Assembly (NCBI RefSeq): GCF_003113895.1
Contig: NZ_BDUD01000001.1
Coordinates: forward strand, 6,624,792 to 6,688,791
Source: Nostoc commune NIES-4072
GTDB taxonomy: Bacteria; Cyanobacteriota; Cyanobacteriia; Cyanobacteriales; Nostocaceae
Direction: 5' to 3'
DNA length: 64,000 nt
The translations under genes were made by a program, and so were the position numbers. Below are positions 18,548-28,355 of the stretch, in pieces. Numbering within the stretch: position 1 is the stretch's first letter; each line of letters opens with the position of its first letter. A model generated the notes under the pieces. That model was not told the origin of the DNA. It was given only the letters and a program-made list of their open reading frames with translations, and did no database searches.

Positions 18548-18748
18548 CTAGCCCTTCAACGCTTTTCTAAAGTTTCGACGATAGGATTGATTTGTAATAA
18601 ACAAAGCTGGCCATAGCAAAGATAAACCAATGCGATTGGTCAAAGTGGGATTAAAATTAGTCCGTCCAAACCCATTCCAAAACTTCCAAACGCCGCCTCC
18701 GTAAACCACTATCAAGCCAATAACAATTAAAGTACCCATTCCTATCAA
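18548..18748 (-). CDS. Small single-span membrane protein
   Basis: The 66-residue protein has an N-terminal hydrophobic helix (GTLIVIGLIVVYGGGVW, about residues 5-21) followed by FWNGFGRTNFNPTLTNR, a second moderately hydrophobic segment LSLLWPALFI, and a basic tail YRRNFRKALKG. I recognise it only as a type of short hypothetical protein seen in Nostocales. It has no obvious partner. Confidence 0.6.
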   Translation of the reverse strand: MIGMGTLIVIGLIVVYGGGVWKFWNGFGRTNFNPTLTNRIGLSLLWPALFITNQSYRRNFRKALKG

Positions 18749-19104
18749 CTCCGCTAGTAACTGACAGAATTTAAGTTAAGTTTTACCACACAAGGTAAGC
18801 ACTACATCAGCAACACCGAGAAGGTATGACGAAACTTCTTAGCCTCGACATCTAAGTTAGTTAAAGACATATTCTCTTATTCCAGTGTAGATTAGCCTCA
18901 TGCATTGCAGCTAGTTATCACTGGTGGCCAGCTAACTCAAAGGACGTAAAAGGGTTATTTCTGGCGTATTTGGGCAATATATGTTGCTTGTCTAATAGTC
19001 AAACTTTTAGTTTCTAAGATAGAACAGCGTTTTAAAACGTCTTATCTTTAACTCGAAATTTGACTCAAATCTGCCTAATATCTGCAAAATTCGGCGGATT
19101 ATGC
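18749..19104. other. Intergenic region
   Basis: No gene, RNA or clear repeat is visible between the small membrane protein and the multi-span membrane protein. It contains the promoter side of the first and the 3' side of the second. Confidence 0.4.
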
Positions 19105-20649
19105 TTATGCTTCTTCTATCCAATAAAGATAATATCGTTCAGTATCCACCCAGCCTCTCTGAAAATCTTTGATTGGAACAATTTTCAAATCATTGCGGTT
19201 GACATTCAGTTTACGATTTAAGATGAGCAGAATTCTCTTTTGCTCATCTTTATTTTTGAGTAGAGAATTAATTTGGCTTAATATCCCAGTTTGTTCGACA
19301 TCTTTACGACCAGTTTTAAATAAAGTAAAGCTTCCCAGTTTTTGAATCTCAGGATAGTAAAGCTTTCGATTGAGATAACCCGATAAAGGAGCCATATTTG
19401 CATCTCGACTGGCAACAATAAACTCATTAGCTAACCCAGCTTTTTGAATATATTGAACTGTTTCCCGACTAGCAGAAAATGGTACAACTAAATCTCTTGA
19501 AAAACTATAAATACCTCCCAGAAACTGGACATAAAGAATTAGCATCAAAGCGATATGATGCCATTTATAAATAAATATGATTGAATTTGGATGGACAGAA
19601 ATTTTATTGAGTATAACTAGAGACTCTTGATAATAACTTCCTAGCCATAGAGCGGCTATTAGAACTAAATATAAATGTCCAAAATGCCGAGGCATACCTA
19701 TAAATCTAAAGTATGTAAAGGCAAATATTACAGAATTACCTATAATGTAGAAAAATAATGCTACTGGCTTTTTAGATAATTTAATTAAGGTTAAAATTAC
19801 AATTAATAGAGCAATTGTCGCACAAATAATTAAATCCAGCCATTTTTTATGTTGAGGAATAATTAATAAATAAGCACCAAATATTCTACTTATACTTCGT
19901 AATAAATGACGGATATCTAATTTTGTTAACCAACCATTATTTAACCCACCATGAAGATAACTATCTGTTGGAGGAGTAATAATATAAATGCATAAAATAA
20001 AAGAAACTATGATAATTATAATACTTAAAAATAAGTCGTATTTTTGGCTTTGATTAAAATACTGCTGGCGATGTTCACTATCAAAACAAAGTTCAGCTAG
20101 CAAAGTCAATGATAAAGAAAATGATACTAATAAGCCATAAGCACTACTATTTGCTAGTAAACCCAATAAAATTGCCAAATAAGTATAAGTTTTTTTTCTG
20201 GATGCAAAAACTGTACAGAATGCAAAAACAAATAACATACTAAAGGCATAGTTTCGAGAAATTAAAAGATATTCATAAAAAGGGAAGAAACCAAAAGAAA
20301 AAAGAAACTTTTGTTGATAGTTAAAAGGACTATACAGGCAAAAAAGAGTAACCGAAACAACAGTAATTGCCAAATGAAAAATTTGCATAATAATAGGATT
20401 ATCGACTATTTTTCTCAGAAGTCCCAGAGAAAAATACCATAGAAGAGGATGACCTTCATAACGAATATTTGCAATTAAATCCCCTAAAGATTCACTATCT
20501 CTGACAATGAGCCAGGGATTTAGTTCATCTCGCCACATGGAATGGTTGAGAATACCTATTAAACCAAGAACAGAAAAAATAATGATAATAAACCAAGGAG
20601 AATGAAAAGGTAATCTCGAAATATATGTGATGAGTTTCTTGTTTAGCAT
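19105..20649 (-). CDS. Multi-span membrane protein, probable GT-C type glycosyltransferase
   Basis: The 514-residue protein has about ten or more hydrophobic helices from residue 18 to 380, then a soluble C-terminal domain of about 130 residues. Just after the first helix is SMWRDELNPW, the acidic-residue loop seen in GT-C glycosyltransferases (PMT/ArnT/GT39-like), and EGHPLLWYFSLGLL follows, another feature of this group. GT-C enzymes transfer sugars from polyprenyl-phosphate donors on the outer side of the inner membrane. The acceptor is unknown. It is isolated, AT-rich, and not in a polysaccharide cluster. An alternative is an uncharacterised membrane protein without catalytic activity. 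Confidence 0.65.
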   Translation of the reverse strand: MLNKKLITYISRLPFHSPWFIIIIFSVLGLIGILNHSMWRDELNPWLIVRDSESLGDLIANIRYEGHPLLWYFSLGLLRKIVDNPIIMQIFHLAITVVSVTLFCLYSPFNYQQKFLFSFGFFPFYEYLLISRNYAFSMLFVFAFCTVFASRKKTYTYLAILLGLLANSSAYGLLVSFSLSLTLLAELCFDSEHRQQYFNQSQKYDLFLSIIIIIVSFILCIYIITPPTDSYLHGGLNNGWLTKLDIRHLLRSISRIFGAYLLIIPQHKKWLDLIICATIALLIVILTLIKLSKKPVALFFYIIGNSVIFAFTYFRFIGMPRHFGHLYLVLIAALWLGSYYQESLVILNKISVHPNSIIFIYKWHHIALMLILYVQFLGGIYSFSRDLVVPFSASRETVQYIQKAGLANEFIVASRDANMAPLSGYLNRKLYYPEIQKLGSFTLFKTGRKDVEQTGILSQINSLLKNKDEQKRILLILNRKLNVNRNDLKIVPIKDFQRGWVDTERYYLYWIEEA

Positions 20650-20760
20650 TTTTAGTTAAAAATCTTTCTAAAAATGCTATCACAATCTGAGAGACAACTT
20701 ATTCATCAAAATATTATCTTGATTCTTTAACTATTTAGACGAATGGATTCTTTCTGATTT

Positions 20761-21363
20761 CTAGTTATAACTTTCTGGCATACCTACTGGTGATAAACCC
20801 GCGATCGCTCGTAAGTTTTGGCAACGAATCAACTCGGTAAAATTTAAACCAGAACGTCCTTCAATTTTGGCTATCGCTTCAATTGCAGATAACAGGTGCT
20901 GCGCTGCTTCAGCTTCTGAATAACCACGCCGTTGTGCTATGCGAATTGCTGCTGCATCGGCATTCAATTCTGACTCTTGAGATTTATTAGTGCGCCAGAT
21001 CCGAAAAGCAGCGATCGCACTTAATCCCCCAGCTACGGCTACACCCACCACATCTGATTGTGCTGCTTCTAATAATCCCCCTAACAGTCCCGCTAGTACT
21101 ACACCTTGATAAATGTCGGGCTTAAACCACTTTACCCCGGTCAACCAGCTAACCATCTGCAATAGCAGCAAGTCTCGTTGCGGCTTGGTCAAGCGACGCC
21201 ACAAATCGAAATTAATATATATCGGTCGCGCCTGATTCCAGGGTTGGGGAAAAGAGGCGTCAATCACTTTTGCTTGTTCTGGCTTACTAACGATTTTTGT
21301 CGTCATCCGACCAGAGGCAGGCATCACATCTAACAAACGACGAATTTCAACATTTGGCTCCAT
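20761..21363 (-). CDS. DUF3318 family protein
   Basis: This 200-residue protein matches the cyanobacterial DUF3318 family by pattern: the N-terminal segment EIRRLLDVMPASGRM, a central FDLWRRLTKPQRDLLLLQ, then Gly/Ala-rich hydrophobic stretches (VVLAGLLGGLLEA and GVAVAGGLSAIAAF, about residues 105-140) and a C-terminal helical part with ELNADAAAIRIAQRRGYSEAEAA. The ESELNADAAAIRIAQRRG element resembles the third zinc-ligand region of M48-like peptidases, but no HEXXH is present. Function unknown. It is probably membrane-associated. Confidence 0.75.
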   Translation of the reverse strand: MEPNVEIRRLLDVMPASGRMTTKIVSKPEQAKVIDASFPQPWNQARPIYINFDLWRRLTKPQRDLLLLQMVSWLTGVKWFKPDIYQGVVLAGLLGGLLEAAQSDVVGVAVAGGLSAIAAFRIWRTNKSQESELNADAAAIRIAQRRGYSEAEAAQHLLSAIEAIAKIEGRSGLNFTELIRCQNLRAIAGLSPVGMPESYN

Positions 21364-21607
21364 AAATTTAATTATTAGCCATAATGTGCATGGTAACTAT
21401 TTTAGTTGTCATTCATGTTAACCTTTGATTTGTGAGATGCTCTGGCAGTCTTTCTAAATGGTTGTTTTATTAGTAAAAACCTCTATAAATGGCGAGAAAG
21501 TGAATAGATTCAGATGAAGCCATAAGAATATTGATTCAGCAGACTGAATTCTGACTCCTGCCTCCTGAATTCTGTTCGATAACCATTGCTACTACACTTG
21601 TAACAAC

Positions 21608-21868
21608 ATGGACGCGTTTGCTACCCTTCCGCCTGAATGGACAAATAAGGCAATACATGCCAATGAATTTTGCTGTCCTAATTGCCACTCAAGTAGCCGA
21701 GAAGCTGAAAAAGTTTGGCTAAATCGGCGATCGCCTGTACTTACAGAAGACCGTCGTCGCAAATGGCAAGAGTTTTACTACTGTCACTGTGGCTCTGTGT
21801 GGTGGGCTTGGAGTAGCGATCGCCCCCCAAAAGATATATCCAATCAGCCAGATTATAATCCTACATAG
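21608..21868 (+). CDS. Small Cys-rich (zinc-ribbon-like) protein
   Basis: The protein has 86 residues with two cysteine pairs, C-C-P-N-C (about 22-26) and C-H-C (about 59-61), in a tryptophan-rich setting (VWLNRRSP, FYYCHCGSVWWAW). This looks like a compact zinc ribbon. Conserved hypothetical in filamentous cyanobacteria as far as I recall; no function is known to me. It ends just before a strong bidirectional terminator. Confidence 0.6.
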   Translation: MDAFATLPPEWTNKAIHANEFCCPNCHSSSREAEKVWLNRRSPVLTEDRRRKWQEFYYCHCGSVWWAWSSDRPPKDISNQPDYNPT

Positions 21869-21882
21869 TTAATTTTCTTCCT

Positions 21883-21916
21883 AAACAAAACCCCACATTT
21901 ACGTGGGGTTTTGTTT
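21883..21916. terminator. Bidirectional terminator between the zinc-ribbon gene and the porin gene
   Basis: A perfect 14-bp stem AAACAAAACCCCAC (21883-21896) pairing with 21903-21916 (GTGGGGTTTTGTTT) and a 6-nt loop, placed between converging genes. Confidence 0.9.
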
Positions 21917-21950
21917 ATCTAATTCTCAGCTTTATATTTCATCACCAATT

Positions 21951-23648
21951 TTAGAAGGTGAAGGTAGTACGTAGAGTACCTACATATTCAGTGTCGTTAG
22001 CGTCGTTATGCTCTGGATTGAAGATTACCAATAAGCCAGGAGTTATCTGAATATTATCGGAAACCTTGAACTTGTAAAGACCCTCTAAGTGATAAGAGGT
22101 ACTGTCGTCTAAATTAGTATTGCCAGCGACATTTTTGATGCTACCACCAGTAACTTTCGGTGGTTGACCAAAGATAACACCCAAGACGTTGCCTTCGCCA
22201 CCAAAGTCTTTTAAAGCAAGCGCTCCAGCCCAGTACCAAATATCTGCGTCTGCACCTGCATTACCACCGCTCCTAGCATCAGCAGTTGTGTAACCTCCCC
22301 AACCACTAATAGCCAACTTAGGGCTAAATTGGAAGGTAGCTTCTACACCGTAGTTGTTGGATTCAGTGCGAGTAGTAGTACCAGGCGCAACAAAGGGATT
22401 ATTAGCAAAGGCGCTACCTGTACTTTGAAAGAGGTTGTTAGCACCATTGCCAGCGAAGTAACTACGGGCGTAGGTTAAACCAATATTGAAGGCTTTGCTG
22501 GGTTGGAAAGATAACTGACCAAAGATGGTGTTATCACCATTAAATAGCCCGTTATTAAGACCCGGATTATTAGCACCAAAGCCATTAACAATATTACCGT
22601 TGTTAGTACTTTGTGCTAAATAAGCACCAGTCAAACTGAGAGGCCCGCCAGGATTGAAAGTAACAGTCAGACCAGCACCATTTTGACCTTGACGATAAAT
22701 GGGGCTGAAACGTCCATAGCGAGAGAGCGCACCCCTACCAGAGCTTGCAAAATCAGGGTTGAAGGTGTTGACGTTTTCGTATAATTCACCACCACTAGCG
22801 TCAACTTTGACACGTAGAGCGTTAGCAAAGTTAAAAGCATAGTTGATTTTATCAATTGCAACTGAGTTGGTAGCATCACTCACGTCAAAACCTAAGCGGG
22901 TCATGTTAGTACCGCTCACACCAGCATTATTCACGATATTGCCAGCATTCAGACGGATTTGCAACTGGTCTGTACCAGTAAAACTGCTGTATAAGTTCAA
23001 ACGCACCCGGTCACTAAAAGTCGTGTTGGAATTCAAGTCGGTTCGGGCGGCTGTAGAACCTCCAGGAAGCGCTCTACTGTTACCAAAAACATCAGATACG
23101 GCGAAAATTCCTTCCCCAACCAACTTGGTAGTAGTAGAGAACTGATTAGCTTCCAACTCAGCAGTGCGGGCTTCTAATCCATCGACGCGACCGCGCAGAG
23201 TTGCTAGTTCAGCAGAAAATTCTTCTTGTAAGCGCTGTAAAGTAGTCAGGTCTTGTTTAGTAACCAAATCAGCAGTAGCTGTAGCAATAAGTTCGTTAAC
23301 CCGGTCTAAACAGGAATTCAAACCTGCGGCAAATTCATAACGGGTCAAAGCACGGTTACCACGATAAGTACTGTTGGGATAACCTGCAATACAGCCGTAG
23401 CGTTCAACTAAAGATTGTAAAGCTTGGAATGCCCAATCTGTGGGCTGCACATCCGAAAATTGCGAAACTGATGTTACCTGGCTCATGTTGTTATAATCTT
23501 GAGCTTCAGATAACTGGGCAACATTTGTTACCTGTTCGTTGACTTCAGCAGCTACAGCGCTATTAGCAGCGAAAAATGCAGCAGCTAAAACAACCGGACT
23601 AACCTTACAAAGATTCCAGAATGCTTTTTTCATGTTATTTAGTTTCAC
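21951..23648 (-). CDS. SLH-domain/OprB-type outer membrane porin (iron uptake porin family)
   Basis: The protein has 565 residues. Order: signal peptide (residues 1-33, ending AVAA), an SLH domain (about 62-115; SDVQPTDWAFQALQSLVERYGC and GYPNSTYRGNRALTRYEFAAGLN), a coiled-coil segment (about 125-165; LTTLQRLQEEFSAELATLRG), and an OprB-like beta-barrel to the terminal phenylalanine FTF, the outer-membrane insertion signature. Such cyanobacterial porins bind the cell wall by SLH and pass small solutes and inorganic iron. It is preceded by a Crp/Fnr regulator gene on the same strand (113 bases between), which may regulate it. The start could also be the second Met (residue 6, MKKAFWN), which gives a typical signal peptide. 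Confidence 0.92.
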   Translation of the reverse strand: MKLNNMKKAFWNLCKVSPVVLAAAFFAANSAVAAEVNEQVTNVAQLSEAQDYNNMSQVTSVSQFSDVQPTDWAFQALQSLVERYGCIAGYPNSTYRGNRALTRYEFAAGLNSCLDRVNELIATATADLVTKQDLTTLQRLQEEFSAELATLRGRVDGLEARTAELEANQFSTTTKLVGEGIFAVSDVFGNSRALPGGSTAARTDLNSNTTFSDRVRLNLYSSFTGTDQLQIRLNAGNIVNNAGVSGTNMTRLGFDVSDATNSVAIDKINYAFNFANALRVKVDASGGELYENVNTFNPDFASSGRGALSRYGRFSPIYRQGQNGAGLTVTFNPGGPLSLTGAYLAQSTNNGNIVNGFGANNPGLNNGLFNGDNTIFGQLSFQPSKAFNIGLTYARSYFAGNGANNLFQSTGSAFANNPFVAPGTTTRTESNNYGVEATFQFSPKLAISGWGGYTTADARSGGNAGADADIWYWAGALALKDFGGEGNVLGVIFGQPPKVTGGSIKNVAGNTNLDDSTSYHLEGLYKFKVSDNIQITPGLLVIFNPEHNDANDTEYVGTLRTTFTF

Positions 23649-23761
23649 TCACACCTACATAATCCAGTCACGATAAAATGCTTAAAACACGTTACTTTCA
23701 GGAATTTCACACACAATCACGGTCATGATTATACCTTTATACTGTGATAAATACAAGCCCT

Positions 23762-24388
23762 TTAATATAGTGCTGAACTATAATTTTGAATTATTTTATT
23801 TGGTAGCCGCAAAATAATGCGGCGTTTGTGACGTAAAACTGTTCCTTCTTCCTCCAACTGTTGTAGGAGCCGAGTAACTGTTACTCGCGTGGTATTTAAC
23901 ACTTCAGCAATATCTTGATGAGTAACATTTAGATCAATTAGCTTACCCTTGTCTATATCACGTCCAAATTTTTCACTTAACCACACTAAAAACTGCCATA
24001 AGCGTAGCGAAATTGGTTTTCGATGCACAATGCTTAGTAGATTTTCTGACTGTTGAATATGAGACAACAAAGCATTAATATCTTGATGCCACAAATGAGG
24101 TGGCACAATGCTTATTTCCACGCCTGTGAGACATTGAATCTGATAGGGCTTGACCCTAGACAAAGGATAGCCAATCAGATCCCCTAGTCCCCAATAACCG
24201 AGAGTGATGAATGTTCCATCTTCACTCCAAGTTAAGGTACGAACTGCACCGTGTTCAATCCGCCAAAGTACATCATTTTGAAACGGAATTACTTCCCTAC
24301 GGGTAAATATCTGCTGGGGTAATTGTCCACCCAAAGCAGAGCTATTTGACAAGGCAGAATTTGAAGTAGGAGTTGTGGAATATATCAT
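23762..24388 (-). CDS. Crp/Fnr family transcriptional regulator
   Basis: The 208-residue protein has an N-terminal cyclic-nucleotide-binding-like beta-roll (about 25-110; EHGAVRTLTWSEDGTFITLG) and a C-terminal winged helix with the recognition pattern VTHQDIAEVLNTTRVTVTRL (about 153-172). It lacks the Cys cluster of Fnr and lacks a clear cAMP-binding RxS motif, so the effector is unknown. It is not NtcA: the NtcA recognition helix and length (about 223) differ. It lies directly upstream of and in the same direction as the porin gene, which it may control. Confidence 0.85.
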   Translation of the reverse strand: MIYSTTPTSNSALSNSSALGGQLPQQIFTRREVIPFQNDVLWRIEHGAVRTLTWSEDGTFITLGYWGLGDLIGYPLSRVKPYQIQCLTGVEISIVPPHLWHQDINALLSHIQQSENLLSIVHRKPISLRLWQFLVWLSEKFGRDIDKGKLIDLNVTHQDIAEVLNTTRVTVTRLLQQLEEEGTVLRHKRRIILRLPNKIIQNYSSALY

Positions 24389-24985
24389 TAACCGTAACTA
24401 CATAATTATCAGGGAATCTCGCTATTTACAATCATTAAGAAACTCTAATAATTTGTATCTACTACCTATATAATTGGCAGTGTATTCTTCTCAATTAGAG
24501 CTAGAGACTAACTCAATTTTTTTTTCTGTAAACAACTTATAGAATGAGGTATTTACAGCAGATTTCAAGGAAAGTGTTGTACACAAGCTAAGTCCCAAAG
24601 CCAGATATAAAGCCTGTTTTACTTCTTAATTCTGACGAAGGCGGAGCGTCTCCGACTTTGCTCCTGAATTCTGAATTTTGCTGTATCAGTAAGATAGACC
24701 GGAATTTTTTAGTTGTTTACCCGTTACTTTAATTGTGCAAGTTTAAGAATAGGTAAGCTTTTAGTAAAATATTTAATTAACTTACTTTTAAGTATTTAAT
24801 ATTTTCTTAAGATTCAGGAGATATGTAGGCACAAATATAGGAATGGGCTTTTCGGCCCACCCTACAAAAGTTATATTTAATTCGATTATGCAAATTAGAT
24901 GTTTTTTAGCTTACTAAGTCGCTTGAGTCATCAGTCTTTGTTTGTAGAGGTAGTGGCTAAAGCCTGTAGACTCATGAACCGTCAA
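24389..24985. other. Intergenic region with short dispersed repeats
   Basis: Between phoU (3' end) and the Crp/Fnr gene (5' end), both leftward. A dispersed repeat lies at about 24635-24680 (AGGCGGAGCGTCTCCGACTTTG) and a hairpin GGGCTTTTCGGCCC at about 24846-24859. No gene is supported. Confidence 0.5.
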
Positions 24986-25654
24986 TTAAGAGCGTTGACC
25001 AGTGACAATATATGCTACCCTTTGACCGATATTAGTGGCATGATCTGCCATGCGTTCCAGACAACGAATTGCTAGCGCTAGCAGTACAATTGGCTCGACT
25101 ACACCAGGCACATCGCGTTGTTGGGCTAAAGTCTGATAAACGCGATCATACGCATCGTCTACAGTATCATCTAAGCGCTTTAAACGGCGTCCACCAGCTT
25201 CATCTAAATCTCCCAAAGCCTTCAAGCTAGTTGCTAGCATTGACTGCGCGTGAAGGGACATAGCTTCAATGTCGGGCATTGACGAATGAGGCGCGTAAGG
25301 AAAAATTTTAATCGCAATCTCAGCTAAATCCTCAGCATAATCGCCAATGCGCTCTAAATCGCGCACCAGCTGCATAAAGGCACTTAAACAGCGCAAATCT
25401 TGAGCCGTAGGCGCTTGTAGCGTCATAATCGCCGTACAGTCTGATTCGATTTGACGATAAAAGCGATCAATCTTTTTATCTAATCGCGGAAGTTCCTCAG
25501 CTGCTGTTAAGTTACGAGCAAATAACGCTTGGTGACTGAGGCGAAATGATTGTTCTACCAAAGCACCCATGCGTAAGACATCCCGTTCTAAGCGCCTAAT
25601 GGCGCGTGCAAGTTCGGGTCTTTGAGGATTAGAACTGTAATGGACAGCTTTCAC
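24986..25654 (-). CDS. phoU: PhoU family phosphate-signalling protein (SphU type)
   Basis: PhoU proteins are helical bundles that link the phosphate transporter to the sensor kinase and keep it inactive when phosphate is ample. The 222-residue protein shows both PhoU repeats, each with the E-R-I-G-D-x-A-x-x-(I/L) metal-binding helix: DLERIGDYAEDLAEIAIKI (about 93-111) and the second with CLERMADHATNIGQRVAYIV (about 194-213). The position directly downstream of sphS (29 bases after its stop) gives the order sphR, sphS, phoU, as in cyanobacterial phosphate regulons where the PhoU homologue is called SphU. Confidence 0.92.
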   Translation of the reverse strand: MKAVHYSSNPQRPELARAIRRLERDVLRMGALVEQSFRLSHQALFARNLTAAEELPRLDKKIDRFYRQIESDCTAIMTLQAPTAQDLRCLSAFMQLVRDLERIGDYAEDLAEIAIKIFPYAPHSSMPDIEAMSLHAQSMLATSLKALGDLDEAGGRRLKRLDDTVDDAYDRVYQTLAQQRDVPGVVEPIVLLALAIRCLERMADHATNIGQRVAYIVTGQRS

Positions 25655-25683
25655 ACTTGTTATCTCAAAGGTGAAGATTACTA

Positions 25684-27000
25684 TTAACTATAGTCTTGGC
25701 TTAAAGAGTTTGCCATAACTTCACAAAATTGGAGTTGCATCCACGCACCACCAGTTTCTGGATGGTTCATAGCTTTGATTGAACCACCGTGGGCGAGAAT
25801 AATTTGCTCAACGATCGCTAATCCTAATCCATTGCCAACGATCGCCCCTATGGAGTTACCATCTTGTGGGGAATGGGTTCGCGCTTTATCTCCTCGATAA
25901 AATCGCTCAAAAACATGGGGTAAATCTGCCTCAGAAAATCCGACTCCAGAATCAATAAGATTTATTTCGAGAATTGGGGAAGCAGCATCATTATCCTTTG
26001 TTGATAAAATTTTCGCTTCAATGTGAATATTTGTACTAGGAGGACTGTACTTAATACTATTGTCTAGCAAGTTGAGAAAAACCTGGTACATACGGGCTTG
26101 ATCTGCCTTAATCCAAAGATTTTCTGGGCCAGAATAAGAAAGAGACAGATGTTGACGCACTGCTAAGGGTTCTAGTGTTTCCCAAACTGATGTAATTAGC
26201 GATCGCAATTCTACAGCTTTGGCTTGCAATTGCATGTTTGGGTTTGCTTCCATTTGGGTGAGGTCTAGCCAGCTTTGCACCAAGTTAATCAGTCGGTCAA
26301 CTTCTTGCATTAGGCGGTTAACCCAGCGATTTAAAGGTGGTTCCAAGCGAATTTGTAAAGTTTCCGCAACCAAGCGAATCGAGGTTAGTGGCGTTCTGAG
26401 TTCGTGTGCTAGATCAGAAAAATAGCGATCGCGTACTTGATTTATATCTAATAGGGGTTGACGATTTTCTAAAAATACTCCCACTTGTCCATTGGGTAAA
26501 GGCAAGCTAGATGCTCGTAAAGCCAAAGATTTTATTGTTGCCATCTCTGCGGCATCATCACAAGATGGATGAAATATCCATTCTCCCATCTGTGGTTTTT
26601 GCAAATCACGAGTTTGCTCAATTAAATGGTCAAGTTCATAAGACCTTACCAACTCCAGTAACAAGCGCACCTGTTCTGGTTGCCAGTGCAGATACAAAAT
26701 TTCCTGCGCCTGTTGATTGCACCACAGCAGTTGATTTTCCTCATCCACCTGCAAATATCCTACTGGTGCAAAATCTAGCAGGTCTTGGTAAGTTTGCAAC
26801 GACTGCTGCAAATCTTGTTGGTTCTGCTTCACCATTGCTATTTCCTGCCGCAACCCAGGAATCAGCAGCAGTCTCATCTTGTAAGAATGCGAGGTTAACG
26901 GCCGGAGTAAGCGCCCCAGGTAACGGTTAAGTTGAACCTGTTGCCAAACCCAAAACCCAATGCCTACCGCTAAACCCAGAAAAAATCCCAATAAAAGCAT
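25684..27000 (-). CDS. sphS: Phosphate-sensing histidine kinase SphS (PhoR family)
   Basis: The 438-residue kinase has an N-terminal hydrophobic segment (residues 1-20), a basic linker, a PAS domain (about 70-180; DFAPVGYLQVDEENQLLWCN), the HisKA dimerisation helix with phospho-acceptor His199 in FSDLAHELRTPLTS, and a HATPase domain with N-box NLLDNSIKYSP, G1 DSGVGF, F-box VFERFYR and G2 GNGLGLAIV. There is no periplasmic domain, matching SphS/PhoR, which senses through the Pst transporter and PhoU. It is between the sphR-type regulator (53 bases upstream) and phoU. The name is by synteny and architecture. Confidence 0.9.
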   Translation of the reverse strand: MLLLGFFLGLAVGIGFWVWQQVQLNRYLGRLLRPLTSHSYKMRLLLIPGLRQEIAMVKQNQQDLQQSLQTYQDLLDFAPVGYLQVDEENQLLWCNQQAQEILYLHWQPEQVRLLLELVRSYELDHLIEQTRDLQKPQMGEWIFHPSCDDAAEMATIKSLALRASSLPLPNGQVGVFLENRQPLLDINQVRDRYFSDLAHELRTPLTSIRLVAETLQIRLEPPLNRWVNRLMQEVDRLINLVQSWLDLTQMEANPNMQLQAKAVELRSLITSVWETLEPLAVRQHLSLSYSGPENLWIKADQARMYQVFLNLLDNSIKYSPPSTNIHIEAKILSTKDNDAASPILEINLIDSGVGFSEADLPHVFERFYRGDKARTHSPQDGNSIGAIVGNGLGLAIVEQIILAHGGSIKAMNHPETGGAWMQLQFCEVMANSLSQDYS

Positions 27001-27053
27001 TTGAGTTGTTAGTTTTTTGGTGACTACTAAAAACTAACAACTATCCCAACTAA

Positions 27054-27842
27054 TTATCCAAACCGATAGCCAAAACCTCGTACAGTCACAATATATTCGG
27101 GATGACTGGGGTCTTGCTCTAATTTTTCCCGCAACCACCGAATGTGAACGTCTACAGTTTTACTATCGCCAACGAAATCTGGCCCCCAAACCTGATCTAG
27201 CAATTGTTCCCGTGACCATACCCTGCGGGCGTAACTCATAAACAGTTCCAGCAAGCGGAACTCTTTGGGAGAAAGATTCACCTCTAGACCACGAACTAGC
27301 ACGCGGCATTCTTGGGGATTCAAGGTGATATCCTTGAATTTTAATACTGGTACTTGTGGTAAATTACTTAGGCGTTGGCGGCGGAGTAAAGCACGACAAC
27401 GAGCCACTAACTCTCGCATACTAAAGGGTTTGGTCAGGTAGTCATCTGCTCCTACCTCTAAGCCCAGCACGCGGTCAGTTTCACTACCCTTAGCACTCAG
27501 CATTAAAATTGGTACTGGGTTTCCTTGATGACGCAGCAAACGGCAAATATCTAGCCCATTGATTTGAGGCAGCATCAAATCAAGAATGAGCAAATCAAAG
27601 GGAAGTTCCCCCGAATTGGTTTCAAAACTTTTGAGATACTCTATAGCAGACCGTCCATCGGGTGCTGTTGTCACCCCATAACCTTCCTCTTCAAGGGCTA
27701 CAGCTAGCATTTCCTGGATTAATTCTTCATCTTCTACTACTAGAATCCGGCTGGCTTGTCCAATGTCCGTTCTAGCAGAGTATTTGGTCGATTCAGTGGT
27801 ATACATTGATATCACAAAAGTCTGGGACTGTGCTTGTATCAA
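27054..27842 (-). CDS. sphR: Phosphate regulon response regulator SphR (OmpR/PhoB family)
   Basis: It has a receiver domain with the acidic pair ED near residue 38, phospho-acceptor Asp88 in LLILDLMLPQ, and the conserved Thr/Ser and Lys (LSAKGSE; YLTKPF), then a winged-helix output domain (about 165-262) with SPKEFRLLELFMSYARRVWSREQL and the ending TVRGFGYRFG. Frame-start TTG at 27842 gives 262 residues; ATG at 27806 (MYTTESTKYSAR) gives 250 and fits family length better. It is followed by the sensor kinase sphS and phoU on the same strand. PHO boxes could not be assigned by eye. Confidence 0.9.
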   Translation of the reverse strand: MIQAQSQTFVISMYTTESTKYSARTDIGQASRILVVEDEELIQEMLAVALEEEGYGVTTAPDGRSAIEYLKSFETNSGELPFDLLILDLMLPQINGLDICRLLRHQGNPVPILMLSAKGSETDRVLGLEVGADDYLTKPFSMRELVARCRALLRRQRLSNLPQVPVLKFKDITLNPQECRVLVRGLEVNLSPKEFRLLELFMSYARRVWSREQLLDQVWGPDFVGDSKTVDVHIRWLREKLEQDPSHPEYIVTVRGFGYRFG

Positions 27843-28355
27843 TTAGGATGATTAAATTTATTATCTAGCCTTACTGCAACTACGCTTCTACTAGGGTTGA
27901 TTCTTTTAGATTTTCTTTACAAAAAGTAACATAAGCCACAGCACCTCCTAAATCAAAAATCACTATAGCCGCAAGCTTCTAATTATCTTGACAAGAGCAG
28001 ATTAAATTGAGTATATTTACTTTAGTACAATAGTACTATAGCTCTCAAAGAGAAAACATAGCACTTTTCCTTTGTATGTAATACACTCCGACCTCTCTAG
28101 GTTTGAATCTTACTCCTCTTCTCTAGAAGGGAAGAGGCTGGGGGTTAGGTCACTATTGGACTCAACTGAGAAACGCTACATACCTGAAAAATATTATGTG
28201 GAAAATTCGTACTACCTAAGTGTCCTTTGCTGATCTTTCCGTATTTACACTGCGTTAAAAATGTTGATTTTAAAGCTATTCTGATGTCTGCATAGGGTAG
28301 TCATTGGTATGGCTTGCTACCCAATAAATCATTGCCTATTGAAGGGAGTTGGAAG
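27843..28355. other. Divergent intergenic region between sphR and the coiled-coil pair
   Basis: AT-rich, no gene. A fold-back CCTCTTCTCTAGAAGGGAAGAGG lies at about 28114-28136. Promoters for sphR (left) and for the coiled-coil operon (right) should be here. GAAGGGAG at 28341-28348 is the ribosome binding site of the first coiled-coil gene and decides its start. Confidence 0.5.

Noticed and set aside
23649..23761. Crp or Fur operator before the porin gene
   Set aside because: TGTGATAAATAC and AATCA-N6-TGATT are suggestive but match no consensus well enough to call.
23762..24388. Assignment of the Crp/Fnr gene as ntcA
   Set aside because: The length and recognition helix differ from NtcA and it sits beside a porin, so only a family-level call is made.
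24986..27842. PHO box near sphR-sphS-phoU
   Set aside because: No tandem CTTAACCT-like repeats could be found by eye upstream.
28102..28118. GGTTTGAATCTTACTCC resembling a tRNA T-arm end
   Set aside because: No cloverleaf can be built around it; not a tRNA.
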